Source: JBDSYA01 sp039925865 (lineage in GTDB: Bacteria; Bacteroidota; Ignavibacteria; Tepidaquicellales; Tepidaquicellaceae). From it: DNA of 16,433 nt. The DNA lies in the NCBI GenBank assembly GCA_039925865.1, contig JBDSYA010000192.1, positions 1-16,433 on the forward strand. Direction: 5' to 3'. Both the position numbers and the translations under genes were made by a program. Shown here one piece after another: positions 14,673 to 16,433 of the stretch; within the stretch, counting starts at the first letter, position 1, and each line of letters starts with the position of its first letter. The notes below the pieces were generated by a model. It was not told the origin of the DNA. It worked only from the letters and a program-made list of their open reading frames with translations, and made no database searches.

Positions 14673-16433
14673 ATGGTAAAACTATTTTTACTATTTTTAT
14701 TTTTAACTTCTAATATTTATGGCCAGACAAAATTTGCCGTGTTCGGAGATTATGGATGTGATGAGCCCAGCGAATTAGCAGTATCGATCCTGGTAAAGTC
14801 ATGGAATCCGGATTTTATTGTCACAAGCGGAGATAATAATTATTATCGTTACAGTAATGCCGACAGTATAGATCATAATATCGGAAAATATTATCATGAA
14901 TATATAAAGCCGTATTTGGGCGGATATGGCAGCGGGAGCAATCCTATTAATAGATTTTTTCCTGCAATGGGAAACCATGATTTTTATGATTATCTCTGGT
15001 ACGGACCAAATGATCGAAGATACAGTGGTTATGCTTATTACAATTATTTTAAACTTACAGATACTGTAATTCATAAAGGAAATACACCTGATCCATGGAG
15101 CCCTGCCGGCGTTCGCTATTATACCTTCAGAAAAGGCAATGTGCAGTTTTTCATGGTTAATACAGGAGCGCTGCCGGAGAATCATTCAGCTCACTTATTC
15201 TCTGAATGGGATGGAGTCGATAGTAATTCAGTACAGGCTCGGTGGATAAAAACCCAGATGAACAATTCAACTGCTACATGGAAAATTGTTGTGCTTCATC
15301 ATCCGCCTTATGCGTCAGTTTCGGCAGGATATGAAAATAGTTTTAATGTATTGAGATGGAATTTCAAACAATGGGGCGCGTCAGCTGTTATAAGCGGACA
15401 TCAACACGCTTATGAATCTCTTGTAATTAATGGCCTTCCCTTTTTTGTTACAGGACTGGGCGGGGAAGATAAGGGATTGGAAATTCAGCCTAGTTATCCG
15501 GGAAGCAGAATTCAATATATCGATAAATTCGGCTCCATGCTTTGTTTGGCATACAAGGACAGTTTAATTATTAAATTCATCAATGTTGATAATGAGATAA
15601 TTGATTATTATAAACTTGTCACAGCTCAAAATGACGCGGGCGTCTATCTGGCAAGCACAAACTCCGAAACAATTTATACAGGAGGATCTTACTGCTTTAA
15701 CACTAAGGTAAAAAATTACGGATCCAATGATCTTTTTTTTGTTCCCGTATTTTTTAATGTAAATGGTGGAGAAGTTACCGGCCCTGTTGCAACCGGAGCA
15801 ATCAACTCACGTGACAGCACTACTGTTTTGTTCTGTGAAAGCCAGGCTTTTACTCCGGCTGCAGCAGGAAATTATACTTTAAAATTTTATACAAATCTTG
15901 CAGGCGACACTGTTCACACTAATGATACAACAACAATAATGTTATCAGTTATTGATTCAAGCAGGGATGCAGGAGTTAATCAAGTATCGGCGACTACTTC
16001 AGGACCATTTTATTCCGGAGCGAATGTATCCTTCAACGCTTTGATAAAAAACTTCGGTATAGCAAATTTACCTTCAGTGCCGGTAAGATATATAATTAAT
16101 GGCGATACAAATTTAATTTCATTGAATGCAGGGTTATTAAATTCAGGTGATTCAGCTTCGATAATATTTACTGAACAAAATTCTTTTACCCCGCAAAGTT
16201 CCGGAAATTATATATTGAAATTTTTCACAACACTTTCTGGTGATACTAATTTCAGTAATGATACAACTTCACTTCAATTATCAGTTATTGATTCTAGCAG
16301 GGATGCAGGAGTTAATCAAGTATCGGCGACTACTTCAGGACCATTTTATTCCGGAGCGAATGTATCCTTCAATGCTTTGATAAAAAACTTCGGTATAGCG
16401 AATTTACCTTCAGTGCCGGTAAGTTACATGATT
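14673..16433 (+). CDS. Secreted calcineurin-type (purple acid phosphatase-like) phosphoesterase with CARDB-like repeats, C-terminus beyond the right edge
   Basis: The frame is open from the ATG at 14673 for 587 codons to the window edge. The signal peptide MVKLFLLFLFLTSNIYG is probably cleaved before Q18. The metallophosphoesterase domain (about 19-300) has all the expected metal-site motifs: FGDYG (D26), SGDNNYY (D54), MGNHDF (N101, H102), VVLHHPPY (H209/H210) and ISGHQHAYE (H243, H245). The GDxxY form and tyrosine-rich context resemble purple acid phosphatases. From residue 321 there are tandem CARDB-like beta-sandwich repeats beginning DAGV at residues 321, 432 and 544, each about 111-112 residues and ending in a GNYxLKF ... 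NDTT ... LSVIDSSR segment. The third is cut by the edge. Repeats 2 and 3 are nearly identical in DNA where they overlap. The protein is likely exported and surface-bound or released, hydrolysing a phosphoester of unknown identity; more repeats and a sorting domain may follow. The start lacks a Shine-Dalgarno site. Confidence 0.9.
   Translation, partial: MVKLFLLFLFLTSNIYGQTKFAVFGDYGCDEPSELAVSILVKSWNPDFIVTSGDNNYYRYSNADSIDHNIGKYYHEYIKPYLGGYGSGSNPINRFFPAMGNHDFYDYLWYGPNDRRYSGYAYYNYFKLTDTVIHKGNTPDPWSPAGVRYYTFRKGNVQFFMVNTGALPENHSAHLFSEWDGVDSNSVQARWIKTQMNNSTATWKIVVLHHPPYASVSAGYENSFNVLRWNFKQWGASAVISGHQHAYESLVINGLPFFVTGLGGEDKGLEIQPSYPGSRIQYIDKFGSMLCLAYKDSLIIKFINVDNEIIDYYKLVTAQNDAGVYLASTNSETIYTGGSYCFNTKVKNYGSNDLFFVPVFFNVNGGEVTGPVATGAINSRDSTTVLFCESQAFTPAAAGNYTLKFYTNLAGDTVHTNDTTTIMLSVIDSSRDAGVNQVSATTSGPFYSGANVSFNALIKNFGIANLPSVPVRYIINGDTNLISLNAGLLNSGDSASIIFTEQNSFTPQSSGNYILKFFTTLSGDTNFSNDTTSLQLSVIDSSRDAGVNQVSATTSGPFYSGANVSFNALIKNFGIANLPSVPVSYMI
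15942..16433 (+). repeat. Near-identical intragenic tandem repeat, period 336 bp
   Basis: Bases 15942-16097 recur at 16278-16433 with only six mismatches in 156 (three in the last eleven bases and three scattered synonymous ones). The period is 112 codons, in frame. Repeat 1 of the same gene is much more diverged, so the 2/3 pair reflects recent duplication or gene conversion. Confidence 0.95.

Noticed and set aside
14799..15185. Minus-strand open frame of 128 codons
   Set aside because: It lies wholly within the metallophosphoesterase domain, whose motifs are conserved on the plus strand; the antisense frame is a shadow.
1..16433. tRNA, rRNA or riboswitch genes
   Set aside because: No cloverleaf, conserved rRNA segment or known riboswitch core was recognised in the non-coding gaps by reading both strands.

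Overview
The window looks like chromosomal DNA from a low-GC member of the Bacteroidota/Chlorobiota/Ignavibacteriota (FCB) group. The evidence is the gene families: an outer-membrane beta-barrel protein with a carboxypeptidase-regulatory domain, secreted beta-helix and CARDB-like proteins, a serine hydrolase fused to TPRs, and a Bacteroidota-style ComEC. Translation signals agree: nine of ten starts lack a Shine-Dalgarno sequence and sit behind AT-rich leaders, and several upstream regions contain TTTG / TAnnTTTG-like promoter elements. I cannot name a genus; an Ignavibacteria-like organism is my best guess.

Layout. 1-2762, minus strand: a secreted parallel beta-helix protein running off the left edge, preceded by pepT (tripeptidase). 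2763-3248: a non-coding gap with a terminator-like hairpin and an inverted pair of a short hairpin repeat. 3249-5045: an unrecognised secreted protein, probably beta-propeller-like, convergent with comEC (5050-7479, minus; DNA-uptake channel). 7480-8294: a single-domain GIY-YIG nuclease gene with two copies of the hairpin repeat on each side, the two sides inverted relative to each other. 8295-8582: a small unrecognised protein. 8728-10035: pyrimidine-nucleoside phosphorylase, convergent with a secreted serine hydrolase of the beta-lactamase fold plus TPRs (10054-11478, minus). 11662-14163: TonB-dependent-receptor-like outer-membrane protein, closed by a strong intrinsic terminator. 14673-16433: a secreted calcineurin-type phosphoesterase with CARDB-like repeats, running off the right edge.

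Most genes are separate transcription units: secreted or envelope proteins are mixed with housekeeping enzymes for peptide salvage, nucleoside salvage and DNA uptake, and only pepT with the beta-helix gene looks like a possible operon.

The most interesting signal is the six-copy hairpin repeat. Each copy has a stem ATNCT/AGN'AT whose middle pair covaries (C-G, G-C and T-A are all seen), GA bridges, and a GCGAAGC tip whose closing pair also covaries. GCGAAGC is a known, exceptionally stable single-stranded DNA mini-hairpin. Four copies bracket the GIY-YIG gene as inverted tandem pairs at almost equal 40-41 bp spacing, and one copy supplies that gene's stop codon. By analogy with REP elements and RAYT transposases, this may be a short DNA replicator served by a GIY-YIG nuclease. 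The repeat structure is seen directly; the functional link is inference.
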